DNA from: a virus
IMG/VR virus record: IMGVR_UViG_3300010885_051287
Span: 1-20,605 of that record
Reading direction: 5' to 3' (one strand)
DNA length: 20,605 bases
Made by a program: the position numbers and the translations under genes. The notes below the pieces were generated by a model. It was not told the origin of the DNA, searched no databases, and was given only the letters and a program-made list of their open reading frames with translations. Shown here piece by piece: positions 9,001-16,050 of the stretch; the stretch's first letter is position 1, and each line of letters starts with the position of its first letter.

Positions 9001-9910
9001 ATTTTTTATTGATATAATACTGCATGTCTGTTTTCCATATTTTTTTACCCGCACGCAGTAACAAGGGTATTAAATGTTCACTATTAGTTCTAGATCCAGT
9101 AAAAATGAATTGACAACAATCTTTATATTCATGTTGCAACTCTCTCATGTTATGATAAATATATTTTAAATTTGATTTATGATAAGATTTTTTATTAGAA
9201 AATTCTAAATTGTATAAATCTGATTCTACAACAATAAATAAATAACAACTAATTGATCTTGCTCTTAATAATTCTTTTTCAAATCTTTTTAAATTATCCT
9301 GACTTAGCGTAGCTTTAAAATCTTGATCAGATTTTCTATCCACAAAAGTATAATCAAAAAATTCCCTTATTCCATAATCTCCAATATCTAGTTTTTCGAC
9401 AACTTGCTTTTTAAAAAATAAAGGTTCCTGCTCTCTAGTATCGGTAATAATATTTAATTCCAAAACATTTTGATTCCAAAAATTATCTATTAATTTACTT
9501 CCAAAAAGAGGCTCAATATTTAATTCTTCACAAATATAATTATAACTTAAAAAATTTTTTTTAAAAATATCTATTTTAGGCAAAAAAGAAGTGAAAAGTT
9601 CAATTTCATTTGGTGCAAATTTTAAATTACGACTTTTAACTCTATTTGTAAGTTTATCTTTTATATATTCTTTAACAAGCGTTCCGTCAGCTTGATTACA
9701 CCATTGATAAAGTTGATGTATATGCTCAAAATCAAGCTCAAAATAACTATCTTTATTTTTAAAAGGTAATAATTCATTAGTTAATAAATTTTTGCGTTCA
9801 AAATGCTTAACATAATAATCGTGAAGAAATAAATCATGCTTTTTTATATGTGCATGTAAACTTCTTTCTGATTCAAAATTTTTATCACATTCTAAACAGT
9901 TAAATGACAT
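8981..9910 (-). CDS. C2H2 zinc-finger / ERCC4-type nuclease
   Basis: The 309-residue protein begins with a canonical C2H2 finger: Cys5, Cys8, His21, His25 (C-x2-C-x12-H-x3-H). A helical linker follows. From residue about 150 there is an ERCC4/XPF-type nuclease domain with DTREQEPL (157-164), LDIGDYGI (174-181) and VDRKSDQD (190-197). The last fits the metal-binding (E/D)RKxxxD signature of the family. These nucleases cut branched or flap DNA. Here the gene overlaps both neighbours (11 and 20 bp) directly before the large terminase, so a job in resolving branched replication DNA before or during packaging is likely but inferred. The finger could guide DNA binding. Confidence 0.85.
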   Translation of the reverse strand: MSFNCLECDKNFESERSLHAHIKKHDLFLHDYYVKHFERKNLLTNELLPFKNKDSYFELDFEHIHQLYQWCNQADGTLVKEYIKDKLTNRVKSRNLKFAPNEIELFTSFLPKIDIFKKNFLSYNYICEELNIEPLFGSKLIDNFWNQNVLELNIITDTREQEPLFFKKQVVEKLDIGDYGIREFFDYTFVDRKSDQDFKATLSQDNLKRFEKELLRARSISCYLFIVVESDLYNLEFSNKKSYHKSNLKYIYHNMRELQHEYKDCCQFIFTGSRTNSEHLIPLLLRAGKKIWKTDMQYYINKKYGLGIR

Positions 9911-10958
9911 CTTCTTGAGAAATTCCTAATACTCTAGCTTTAAATGCAGACATTCCTTCAAGTCTGTTGGCTTCATCTTTAACAAGTTTCTTTTGCATTT
10001 CTGCAATACGAATCATATTTTTACGCTCTTCTTCATCCTGAAACATCTGTACTAATGATAAAATGGAAGCATTTTCTCTCTGCCTATTTTTCATTCTTTC
10101 TGAACGATCTCCTTGCAATTTTTTTGTCAAGGCTTCGATTCTTCCTTCGCATTGATGATATTCTCCACTTTTAGCTTTAATAATTTCAGCTAATTTAACT
10201 GACATATCATTTTGTTCTTCAGCACAATCAAATAAATCATTTAATTTATTTAAATGCTTACTAATAACCTCTAAATTAATAATTTCTTTACATACATTCA
10301 TATAAAGATTGATTTCGTCAGCAGTTAAATCAGGTTTATCCCAAGTTAATCGAGTAAATTCTTCCTCAAATAGATTTCTATCATCTTTTGAAGTATAATT
10401 ATTCATTATTTTCATGAATCTAGAGTTCGAAAGATTAATTGCCATTTTATCTAAGCAATTTCTTTGTCCTCGACTCATTTTCTGTTCATCTAATGCAAAA
10501 CCAGTTGAATCAAAAACTTTTTTTATTAATCTTGGATATGTTTTTGGAGGTGAATAGCTTGTTAATAAACCAGACTCCTGACTTGGAATAAAATTTTCAT
10601 TTATAGATCGAATATGTTCTAAAACTGCACGTTGTTCAGCTCCTAATTTTTTAATATCTCTATCTGGAAATAATAATTCAGCAATTCCAAAAGAACTCAT
10701 GCCTTGTTCAGCAGAATTAATAATAAACTCTTTATTTGAATCAGTAAATTCTACCGAATCAACTTTAATATGTTTGGAAGTGCTATATTTTAAATTATTT
10801 TTAACTAAAAATGCTCTTATTAATTTCCCTTGAATTGTTCGACCATCTAAAGATTCATCATTAAATACTTTTTGAGTTAAAGCATTTAAATCTTTAATAA
10901 GTTTATGATTATTTAATATAAAATCTTCTTGATCTTGTGTTAAACTAATCTGAGCCAT
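9900..10958 (-). CDS. DNA-binding protein with duplicated HTH-like N-terminus; small-terminase candidate
   Basis: Not matched to a named family. The 352-residue protein sits two genes before the large terminase, the usual place for a small terminase subunit. Residues about 7-50 and about 73-117 look like a repeat of the same helical unit: FILNNHKLIKDLNALTQ compared with FIINSAEQGMSSFGIAE, each followed by a second helix ending near RAFL and LEHI. Both resemble helix-turn-helix modules. The rest is helical, with a charged coiled coil around 255-345. It is longer than typical small terminases. The start overlaps the sigma-like gene by 14 bp, so translation is coupled. Confidence 0.55.
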   Translation of the reverse strand: MAQISLTQDQEDFILNNHKLIKDLNALTQKVFNDESLDGRTIQGKLIRAFLVKNNLKYSTSKHIKVDSVEFTDSNKEFIINSAEQGMSSFGIAELLFPDRDIKKLGAEQRAVLEHIRSINENFIPSQESGLLTSYSPPKTYPRLIKKVFDSTGFALDEQKMSRGQRNCLDKMAINLSNSRFMKIMNNYTSKDDRNLFEEEFTRLTWDKPDLTADEINLYMNVCKEIINLEVISKHLNKLNDLFDCAEEQNDMSVKLAEIIKAKSGEYHQCEGRIEALTKKLQGDRSERMKNRQRENASILSLVQMFQDEEERKNMIRIAEMQKKLVKDEANRLEGMSAFKARVLGISQEDVI

Positions 10959-11646
10959 ATAAAATATCTTTTTGATTTAAAATTTCTAAAGCTTTTTCTT
11001 TAAAAAGTTTTTTTAAATTTTTAATTTGCTTATATCCAATCATTCTATTTTTTTCAGTGGTTTTATAACCCATAAAACGAGCAACTTCTTCTTCACCTCT
11101 CTCTTCAAAAAATAACATTATATAAGCACAATATTGTTTATATGAAAGCTGCTTTTTCATTTCTTCATTTAGGATTTCTATGCTTTTAAATGAAAAAAAT
11201 GATGAATCAAATTTTTGTTCGACTTCTTGTTTATGGTTTTCAATGGTTAATGGCATTTTTAAATCATAACCAGCTTTTTTATTCTTTTCCCATTTTGAAT
11301 ATAGTAAACAAAAGCTTCCTTGAAGATTATTTGGAGAAATCGCACAATGATCTTCTCCAGAATTGTGTGGACATGTTAAACATGGCCTAGCATAATTGCT
11401 ATAATTGTTTCTTATTAAATTTTTTAACTGATTGGATATTATTCTGCCTATCCAAGGTTCAAGTGGTTTAGTTTGATCCCACATTTCCCACTTTTTATAT
11501 ATATGAAGTCTAATAATTTGAGAAACATCATCAAAATCCATCCAAGAAATAGCGGTAAGCTGCCATTTATTTTTTTTTCTACTAATGGCTTTATCTATTA
11601 TAATACTTTTTTCTTCAAATGAATATTTTATGATATTATTACTCAT
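10945..11646 (-). CDS. Sigma-70-like transcription factor with Cys-rich insert (putative late sigma)
   Basis: The 233-residue protein has a region-2-like segment at about 33-80 (MDFDDVSQIIRLHIYKKWE, then PWIGRIISNQLKNLIRNN), similar to the core-binding helices of ECF-type sigma factors. An insert carries Cys89, Cys92, Cys101 and Cys113 (CLTC, then two single Cys), probably a zinc site. A C-terminal helical part (about 157-222) looks like region 4 with a helix-turn-helix around EEEVARFMGYKTTEKNRMIG. Phages such as T4 (gp55) use a small sigma for late genes, and this gene sits in the late operon. The start overlaps the upstream stop as TAATG. Function is inferred. Confidence 0.65.
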   Translation of the reverse strand: MSNNIIKYSFEEKSIIIDKAISRKKNKWQLTAISWMDFDDVSQIIRLHIYKKWEMWDQTKPLEPWIGRIISNQLKNLIRNNYSNYARPCLTCPHNSGEDHCAISPNNLQGSFCLLYSKWEKNKKAGYDLKMPLTIENHKQEVEQKFDSSFFSFKSIEILNEEMKKQLSYKQYCAYIMLFFEERGEEEVARFMGYKTTEKNRMIGYKQIKNLKKLFKEKALEILNQKDILYGSD

Positions 11647-12026
11647 TAAGGATTTCCCAGATCTAGTTTTTTAGGTTTAATAAAATTACTTTGAGCATTG
11701 TCTAGAAAATTTTCAAATTTAAATACTCGAACATCAGTTTGAGAGTCTATTTCGACATCTATTTTTCTTAAACGAGGAACTCTTAAAACATTTGAATATG
11801 AAACGTCATCTTCTGAATCTGAATTTTCATCTTCTTCAAATTCTTCATCTGGTTCTTCAAGATTTTGATTTTTTTGAGCAATTTTAGCTTTTAAAGTTGA
11901 TCTCAAAAGCGGTTTTTGAGTTGAAAATGAATTTGAATAAGATCTACCACATTTCGAACAAAAATTTGGAGCTGAAAATTGATATTCAGCCTTTGCTCCA
12001 CATGATGGACAGAAAATTGAAGACAT
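11646..12026 (-). CDS. Acidic zinc-ribbon protein (126 aa)
   Basis: The N-terminus has a zinc-ribbon: CPSCG (Cys6, Cys9) and CSKCG (Cys23, Cys26). The middle (about 55-75) is almost all Glu, Asp and Ser, followed by a basic/hydrophobic segment. It is encoded between phoH and the sigma-like gene and overlaps the latter as TAATG. A small acidic partner next to a phage sigma recalls T4 gp33, the late co-activator, but there is no visible sequence match to it. A GGAA lies about 12 nt upstream of the ATG. Confidence 0.7.
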   Translation of the reverse strand: MSSIFCPSCGAKAEYQFSAPNFCSKCGRSYSNSFSTQKPLLRSTLKAKIAQKNQNLEEPDEEFEEDENSDSEDDVSYSNVLRVPRLRKIDVEIDSQTDVRVFKFENFLDNAQSNFIKPKKLDLGNP

Positions 12027-12027
12027 A

Positions 12028-12753
12028 TTAGTTAATTTTTCCTTTCTGAAGTTTAGAAATAATAAATCTTAAAATCATACTGCGATGAATATCGTCATTA
12101 TTAAATTGAAAACAGTGAATTCCATGAGGAATAGACTCTTGATCATTAAATAAATCAAACATTTGTTGAAATCCACTAGATTTTACATCTGCTTGCATAA
12201 AATCACCACAAATAAACATTTTTGTACCTTCGCCAATACGAGTAATTAATGTTACAAGTTCTTTAAAGGAAAAATTCTGAGCTTCATCTGCAATAATTAA
12301 TTTGTTCTCCCAACTTGCACCTCTTAAATAGTTTATTGGCTTCGCAGAAAGATGTTGGCTTTGTTTTAACCAGATTGCATGTTCTGGAGAAACCATTTCA
12401 TCAATCTTTTCCCAAAGAGGAGTTACAAATGGCTCAAATTTATGTCCAGCTTCACCTGGAAGACTGCCCAGTCCTTTTTCCGCACTTTCCGCAATACTTC
12501 TAACGTAAATAATTTCTTTTTCTTGATCTTTTGCTAAAAGATTAATTGAAGCATATACAGATAAGTAAGTTTTTGATGTGCCTGCTGGACCAGCCAAAAA
12601 TATAATTTTTGAATCTTCATTTAATGCTAATTCCAAGAAATCTCTTTGTCTATCTGAGAATTTAAATTTGCGTTGTTTAAAATTAATTTTTTCTAAAGGC
12701 TTTGGTTTGATGCTAAAATCTTCAGAAGTTTTGGGTGATGGCTTTTTAGGCAT
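12028..12753 (-). CDS. phoH: PhoH-like P-loop ATPase
   Basis: The 241-residue protein shows the PhoH family pattern. Walker A is LAGPAGTSKT (53-62), a VRS...GLGSLPG segment lies at 84-100, Walker B is LIIADEAQN (152-160), and a sensor-like FICGDFMQ lies at 180-187. PhoH proteins are SF1-type ATPases related to helicases. They are frequent in marine and large phages, and their role in infection is uncertain. The N-terminal 25 residues are basic and Pro/Lys-rich. It follows the candidate tail-tube gene after 17 bp. No Shine-Dalgarno is visible. Confidence 0.92.
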   Translation of the reverse strand: MPKKPSPKTSEDFSIKPKPLEKINFKQRKFKFSDRQRDFLELALNEDSKIIFLAGPAGTSKTYLSVYASINLLAKDQEKEIIYVRSIAESAEKGLGSLPGEAGHKFEPFVTPLWEKIDEMVSPEHAIWLKQSQHLSAKPINYLRGASWENKLIIADEAQNFSFKELVTLITRIGEGTKMFICGDFMQADVKSSGFQQMFDLFNDQESIPHGIHCFQFNNDDIHRSMILRFIISKLQKGKIN

Positions 12754-12770
12754 TAATATATAATAAATTA

Positions 12771-13676
12771 TTAAAGTATTATTTCTTTAATAACTACTCT
12801 ACCATTTAAAATAGATCCTTGAGATGTAGACAATTGTTGAGATGCAACAATACCATTAATATCAAAAGATAAAACATTATTTGTTGAGCTTGGTGCGCCT
12901 TTTCCGTCCTCGCTTAATGGTAAAAAATAAATAGTGGTAGCGCCAGCACCAGCACCTGTAATACCTATAATTTGACCAACATTTTCACCTTGAATATTTG
13001 TAGTTCTGTCTACTGTATTTAAAACAACATCATCTGGAGTTTTAGATCCTAGTTGATATATAGGCATTCTAGCGCAATCTACATTTATATCTATATTTAT
13101 TTTTGTAGAAGGTATGTTTGTTGAAACTCCATCGATTTTAGTTGTTAATGCGTGCAATGACTCGTAATAAGGTTGAGTAGAATCTTTTGGAACTGATGGA
13201 ATATTTGATGTTGCAGTAATACTTGTGCCAGTAATACTAGTAATATCAAAAACTATAAAATTAGCTGTAACAGATATTGGTTGATATGCATTAATTTTTA
13301 CTGAATAATTTTGCAAATAACATTGCTTTAAAAGAAAAGTTGAAATTTTTATTTGATGACCATTTCTAAAATCACCAGTAGTTTTAAAAAAATTTAATTG
13401 ATTTTGTTGGTTAATTACTAATTTTTTTTGTGCAACCGTTTCTATTAAAGGGAAAAATGTCATTGAAAATTTTCCTTCAGCTGGACCTGTAGTAGAAAAA
13501 TTTGTTCTTGTTTTATTTCCTCCAAGAAATCTGTTTGGTGTTAATATGGGTTCGATAGAAAGCGAAGCTTCTGTAACTGCAAACATATAAGCAGCTGTAT
13601 CTGTAGTTGGAGCTGTATTGAGTGCATTAAAATTTGCATACACTGGTATATCAGAATATTTTAAATATGTTGCCAT
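12771..13676 (-). CDS. Candidate tail-tube / virion structural protein (301 aa)
   Basis: The protein is rich in Thr, Asn, Ile and beta segments, with almost no long helices. The part SLSIEPILTPNRFLGGNK followed by TGPAEGKFSMTFFP (about 38-75) resembles the beta-barrel region of phage tail-tube proteins. It is the first gene of the leftward operon. A good AAAGGA Shine-Dalgarno lies 8 nt before the ATG, and a TATAGAGTGTAATC motif sits further upstream. The tail-tube call is tentative; another structural protein is possible. Confidence 0.45.
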   Translation of the reverse strand: MATYLKYSDIPVYANFNALNTAPTTDTAAYMFAVTEASLSIEPILTPNRFLGGNKTRTNFSTTGPAEGKFSMTFFPLIETVAQKKLVINQQNQLNFFKTTGDFRNGHQIKISTFLLKQCYLQNYSVKINAYQPISVTANFIVFDITSITGTSITATSNIPSVPKDSTQPYYESLHALTTKIDGVSTNIPSTKINIDINVDCARMPIYQLGSKTPDDVVLNTVDRTTNIQGENVGQIIGITGAGAGATTIYFLPLSEDGKGAPSSTNNVLSFDINGIVASQQLSTSQGSILNGRVVIKEIIL

Positions 13677-13704
13677 TGACTTATTCCTTTGAATAGATTA
13701 CACT
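13676..13704 (+). promoter_or_regulatory. Sigma70-like promoter for the deaminase gene
   Basis: TTGACT (13676-13681), a 17-bp spacer and TACACT (13699-13704) lie before the plus-strand ATG at 13714. Only 9 nt separate the -10 box from the start codon, so the mRNA would be almost leaderless, as for the cassettes further right. The -35 box overlaps the start codon of the divergent gene. Confidence 0.55.
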
Positions 13705-13708
13705 CTAT
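13695..13708 (-). promoter_or_regulatory. Putative minus-strand promoter motif of the late operon
   Basis: The minus strand reads TATAGAGTGTAATC, very like TATAAAGTGTATA upstream of the 118-aa gene. It lies about 20 nt before the candidate tail-tube ATG and overlaps the plus-strand -10 box. The two directions may therefore compete for the same 30 bp. Confidence 0.4.
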
Positions 13709-13713
13709 AAGAC

Positions 13714-14145
13714 ATGAGCAAAAACATACATAATAAAATAAACAAATGTATAGAAATAACTAAAGCTTTGCGAGAGGAAAGAGGTTCTGGTAGATCATTT
13801 CATTCTACCTTTATTTTTGATAAGGGCAAATTGCTTAGTATTGGGTTTAATAATTATAAAAAATTACATCGCCACCATAGATTTGGACTATACAAAGGAA
13901 CAAAAGACAATCCAGAAAGATATGTTGCTGGTATTCATTCTGAAATTGATGCTATTGTGAAACTTGGAAGAACTGATTGTTCGCGCCTTACATTTATAAA
14001 CATAAGAGTAGATAAAAATGATTGCCCAAATATGTCAAAACCCTGCGAGAACTGTTTTCGAGTCCTGCAGGGTTTGGGATTTAAACAAATATATTATATT
14101 GATTGTTTAGGTAACTTTCAAGTCGTCAAGTGGAACTCGATTTAA
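13714..14145 (+). CDS. Cytidine / deoxycytidylate deaminase family protein
   Basis: The 143-residue zinc-dependent deaminase would convert (d)CMP or a cytidine-type substrate to the uridine form. The zinc/catalytic motifs are visible: GIHSEIDA, with His75 and Glu77 (the HxE of the family), and KPCENCF, with Cys111 and Cys114 (PCxxC). Spacing between motifs (36 residues) fits the fold. The basic, His-rich segment LHRHHRFG (51-58) precedes the active site. The substrate cannot be decided: phage enzymes usually act on dCMP for dTMP supply, but RNA or free nucleoside forms exist. The last 39 bp overlap the end of the convergent gene. Confidence 0.82.
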   Translation: MSKNIHNKINKCIEITKALREERGSGRSFHSTFIFDKGKLLSIGFNNYKKLHRHHRFGLYKGTKDNPERYVAGIHSEIDAIVKLGRTDCSRLTFINIRVDKNDCPNMSKPCENCFRVLQGLGFKQIYYIDCLGNFQVVKWNSI

Positions 14146-14667
14146 GAAAATGGGCATCTTTTCTCCGATGTAAGAACCAAGTATATTGAATTCAAAATAC
14201 TCTTCAGCTTCTTCTTGAGACATTCCATCTTGCTGTTGCAGATGTTCGATGATTTGGGCGTAGTCATAAATTAATGCGGGGTGCTCTCCATAAGTTTCTC
14301 CTATTCCTAAATAGCATTCATCAAATCCATCTAGTTTTAAAAGACTTGCTCGCTTTTCTTCTACACATCCGCATGTGCAATCAGAAGCGTGCACATATTC
14401 GCCAACTAAAACATAATCAGTAATCATTTCATACATTATTGGTTTTTGATTTTCGAGCTTTTCAAATTCTGGTAGATAAGGAGTTGTTTCGAGATCTCTT
14501 TTTTTTGTTTTAAAATATGTGATTTTGCCCAAACCATTATTTAATTGCTTTAATTGCCTCTCAAGAGAAGTCATAAACCAACAACTATCAAGTTCATCTT
14601 GTTTTTGATTGGGAAAATTATATTCATTTACAACATCCTGGCGGCTGTGAAATTTTTTTAAGTCCAT
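14107..14667 (-). CDS. Hypothetical protein (186 aa)
   Basis: Not assigned a function. The C-terminal half (PALIYDYAQIIEHLQQQDGM, then SQEEAEEYFEFNILG and a GEKMPIFL end) resembles conserved hypothetical proteins found in many phages and bacteria, as far as I recall. The middle has Cys and His residues (ASDCTCGCVEE, about 94-104) that could bind a metal. It faces the deaminase gene convergently and overlaps its end by 39 bp, with no terminator between. The ATG has a TATTATATAGGGT stretch before it, which may be a -10-like box. Confidence 0.75.
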   Translation of the reverse strand: MDLKKFHSRQDVVNEYNFPNQKQDELDSCWFMTSLERQLKQLNNGLGKITYFKTKKRDLETTPYLPEFEKLENQKPIMYEMITDYVLVGEYVHASDCTCGCVEEKRASLLKLDGFDECYLGIGETYGEHPALIYDYAQIIEHLQQQDGMSQEEAEEYFEFNILGSYIGEKMPIFLNRVPLDDLKVT

Positions 14668-14691
14668 ACCCTATATAATAAATGGGTTCGG

Positions 14692-14733
14692 TTTTTTTTT
14701 GACCTTTTTTTTAGATTTTTTGAGATTTTTTTT
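14692..14733 (+). repeat. Phased T-tracts (predicted bent DNA)
   Basis: Four T-runs of 9, 8, 6 and 8 bases start at 14692, 14705, 14716 and 14726, that is every 10-13 bp, close to one helix turn. Such phasing causes intrinsic curvature. The tracts lie just upstream of the 186-aa minus-strand gene and before the plus-strand operon. Confidence 0.7.
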
Positions 14734-14882
14734 GGCTGGTTTTAGGAAATGGGGGCAGGGGGTAATTATAAATGATTAAAATGTGGGGGTGGACTGAGAA
14801 AACGGTCCCCCTGGCGGCGATGCCGATTTTGGGCGGATCGCTTTTCTAAAAATGGGGTAAGTGCCTAATTCGCAAGGGTTTA

Positions 14883-14936
14883 CGTTAAACTTTGACTTTT
14901 GCGATTCGCTTTGGTTGTCGTTAAACTTTGATTTTG
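14883..14936 (+). repeat. Two direct repeats CGTTAAACTTTGAYTTTTG
   Basis: CGTTAAACTTTGACTTTTG at 14883 and CGTTAAACTTTGATTTTG at 14919 are 36 bp apart, start to start. They may be binding sites or remnants of a duplicated promoter (TTGACT/TTGATT lies within). Confidence 0.8.
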
Positions 14937-15212
14937 AGCTACTTACACAAGCAAACGTCCTGCAATGCCGATGGCAAGCGGCTTCCGCCGTTTGAAAGAA
15001 AAATCTCACGTTATAAGTGTCTCTCTTTGAACGTCTTATGTAAGCACATAAAAATAGTTCTTTCTTTAAATCTGTTCTGGGCTACTTTTGATGGTAGCAG
15101 GTGCTGTGAAGCAGCTGCGAGAGGCCTTCCCTCACTGCTCTTTCTCACTCAAAGCCTTGGTTTGCAGGTAGTTGCAAACTGCGTGTGTCCCAGTATCGGA
15201 AAACGCTTAAAT

Positions 15213-15300
15213 CCCTCATTCTGAGGGGTTTGCCTCCTGACCTTACGATGCGATTTCTCCGTAAGTTACGGCCATTGAGAAGGTTAGGACACCAAACCCT
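15213..15300 (+). ncRNA. Structured 5' leader RNA, copy 1
   Basis: The leader ends at the base before the ATG of the 90-aa gene. Proposed helices: P1 GGGTTTG/CAAACCC (15226-15232 with 15293-15299), P2 CCTGACCTT/AAGGTTAGG (15236-15244 with 15280-15288), P3 ATG/CAT (15248-15250 with 15273-15275), an internal loop CGATTTCT opposite C, and P4 CCGTA/TACGG (15259-15263, 15267-15271). A hairpin CCCTCA/TGAGGG (15213-15227) shares two bases with P1, so the two may exclude each other. Loop bases match copy 2 while P2 and P4 differ in sequence but still pair. The RNA class is not recognised; a riboswitch-like or protein-bound regulator is possible. Confidence 0.7.
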
Positions 15301-15573
15301 ATGAAAGCAGAAGACATCATCGAAAGAATCGCTGTAAGTGACGTAATTTCAGTGCTTTATCACAAATGCGCTGACGATCGCAGAAATCCCGATAACGGAA
15401 AACTGCGGTCATTCAAAAGTGTCTCTGTTTCAGACATTTACGCCGCTAAAAACGGCGTGCTTCAAATTAAGGTTGAAACAGAGGAAGGAGTTCGCTCCTT
15501 CACTTCGGAAGCCGTCGTTAAATCGTTGGAAATCAACGGTTTATCAATCGTCAAAAACTACGAGTTAGTCTAG
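15301..15573 (+). CDS. Hypothetical protein (90 aa)
   Basis: Not recognised. A helical N-terminus (MKAEDIIERIAVSDVISVLY) is followed by a beta-rich half with alternating charged residues (GVLQIKVETEEGVRSFTSEA). It is the first gene of a four-gene operon. There is no Shine-Dalgarno; the closing helix of the structured leader ends one base before the ATG, so translation probably depends on RNA folding. Base composition is richer in GC than the minus-strand genes. Confidence 0.75.
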   Translation: MKAEDIIERIAVSDVISVLYHKCADDRRNPDNGKLRSFKSVSVSDIYAAKNGVLQIKVETEEGVRSFTSEAVVKSLEINGLSIVKNYELV

Positions 15574-15582
15574 CGTATGGCT

Positions 15583-15687
15583 CCTAAGTGGCTGCAATGC
15601 AGCCACTTAGGGTTTGCCTTCAGCATCTTGCAAACTGCGATTTCTCCACTACGTGGCCAGTTGTAAGGTGTTGAACACCAAACCCTA
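15583..15687 (+). ncRNA. Structured intergenic leader RNA, copy 2
   Basis: A perfect 13-bp hairpin CCTAAGTGGCTGC/GCAGCCACTTAGG (15583-15611, loop AAT) shares its last bases with P1 TAGGGTTTG/CAAACCCTA (15608-15616 with 15679-15687), so the two are mutually exclusive. P2 is 15 bp (15619-15633 with 15661-15675), all paired with three G-U. P3 is CTG/CAG, followed by the same internal loop CGATTTCT opposite C as copy 1, and P4 is CCAC/GTGG (15646-15649, 15653-15656). P3 changes from A-T in copy 1 to C-G here, a compensatory change. The 101-aa gene starts 14 nt later, with AAAGGA as Shine-Dalgarno. Confidence 0.75.
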
Positions 15688-15700
15688 ACAAAGGAAAACT

Positions 15701-16006
15701 ATGAACAACGTAAAAGATATAATCACGCTAAAGTGCACTCGCCCAGACGCTTACACAGCGCTTCAATGCTTGGCACACTCATTCCGTTCTTACTCCGAAT
15801 GGAACCCAAGCAAAAAAGCGGCATTTAACATGTATAGGTCAATGAAGATAAGCTTGTTGCAGCAGAATATGCACATTCATAACTTCTTGAATCCGAACTA
15901 CTTAGATCTGCATGATCGGCGGATCGGCTCTATAATGTGGAAGTGCCTCTCACCAAGAGGGTTAAGAAGGCACGCCAAAAAAGCCGCCAAAGCGGCCAAA
16001 GCCTAA
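15701..16006 (+). CDS. Hypothetical basic protein (101 aa)
   Basis: Not recognised. The protein is helical and basic, ending in a Lys/Ala tail (RRHAKKAAKAAKA) that suggests nucleic-acid binding. An AAAGGA Shine-Dalgarno lies 7 nt before the ATG, unlike most genes here. It is preceded by the second structured leader. Confidence 0.75.
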   Translation: MNNVKDIITLKCTRPDAYTALQCLAHSFRSYSEWNPSKKAAFNMYRSMKISLLQQNMHIHNFLNPNYLDLHDRRIGSIMWKCLSPRGLRRHAKKAAKAAKA

Positions 16007-16018
16007 ACCCCACAACCT

Positions 16019-16050
16019 GAGCGGGTTACGCAAGCAAGCGTAACCCGCTC
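16019..16050 (+). other. Perfect 12-bp intergenic hairpin
   Basis: GAGCGGGTTACG (16019-16030) pairs with CGTAACCCGCTC (16039-16050) around an 8-nt loop. No T-run follows, so it is probably an RNA processing or attenuation structure, not a terminator. It lies between the 101-aa and the 38-aa genes and is followed by TAACCCTAAC, also present after leader copy 2. Confidence 0.75.

Larger units (their letters stand above)
14668..15300 (+). other. 633-bp non-coding strand-switch region
   Basis: This stretch separates the AT-rich minus-strand half from the GC-richer plus-strand half. It holds phased T-tracts (14692-14733), G-runs (14751-14790), an imperfect GGGGG/CCCCC hairpin near 14784-14811, two direct repeats (14883-14936), GTAAGT/ACTTAC sites, a short GTTTGCA/TGCAAAC hairpin (15160-15179) and, at its end, the first RNA leader. 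The reading frames across it have poor coding character. A possible promoter is TTGAAC (15027-15032), a 16-bp spacer and TAAAAA (15049-15054); this is weak. It may hold the operon promoter or an origin. Confidence 0.6.

Noticed and set aside
9001-9054. GTG start for the large terminase
   Set aside because: No Shine-Dalgarno, deeper overlap with the nuclease gene, and an ATG at 9000 gives the usual family length.
14776-15224. Open frames on both strands in the strand-switch region
   Set aside because: They overlap each other, have odd composition (Cys- and Ser-rich, low-complexity) and lack a plausible start signal; the region carries repeats instead.
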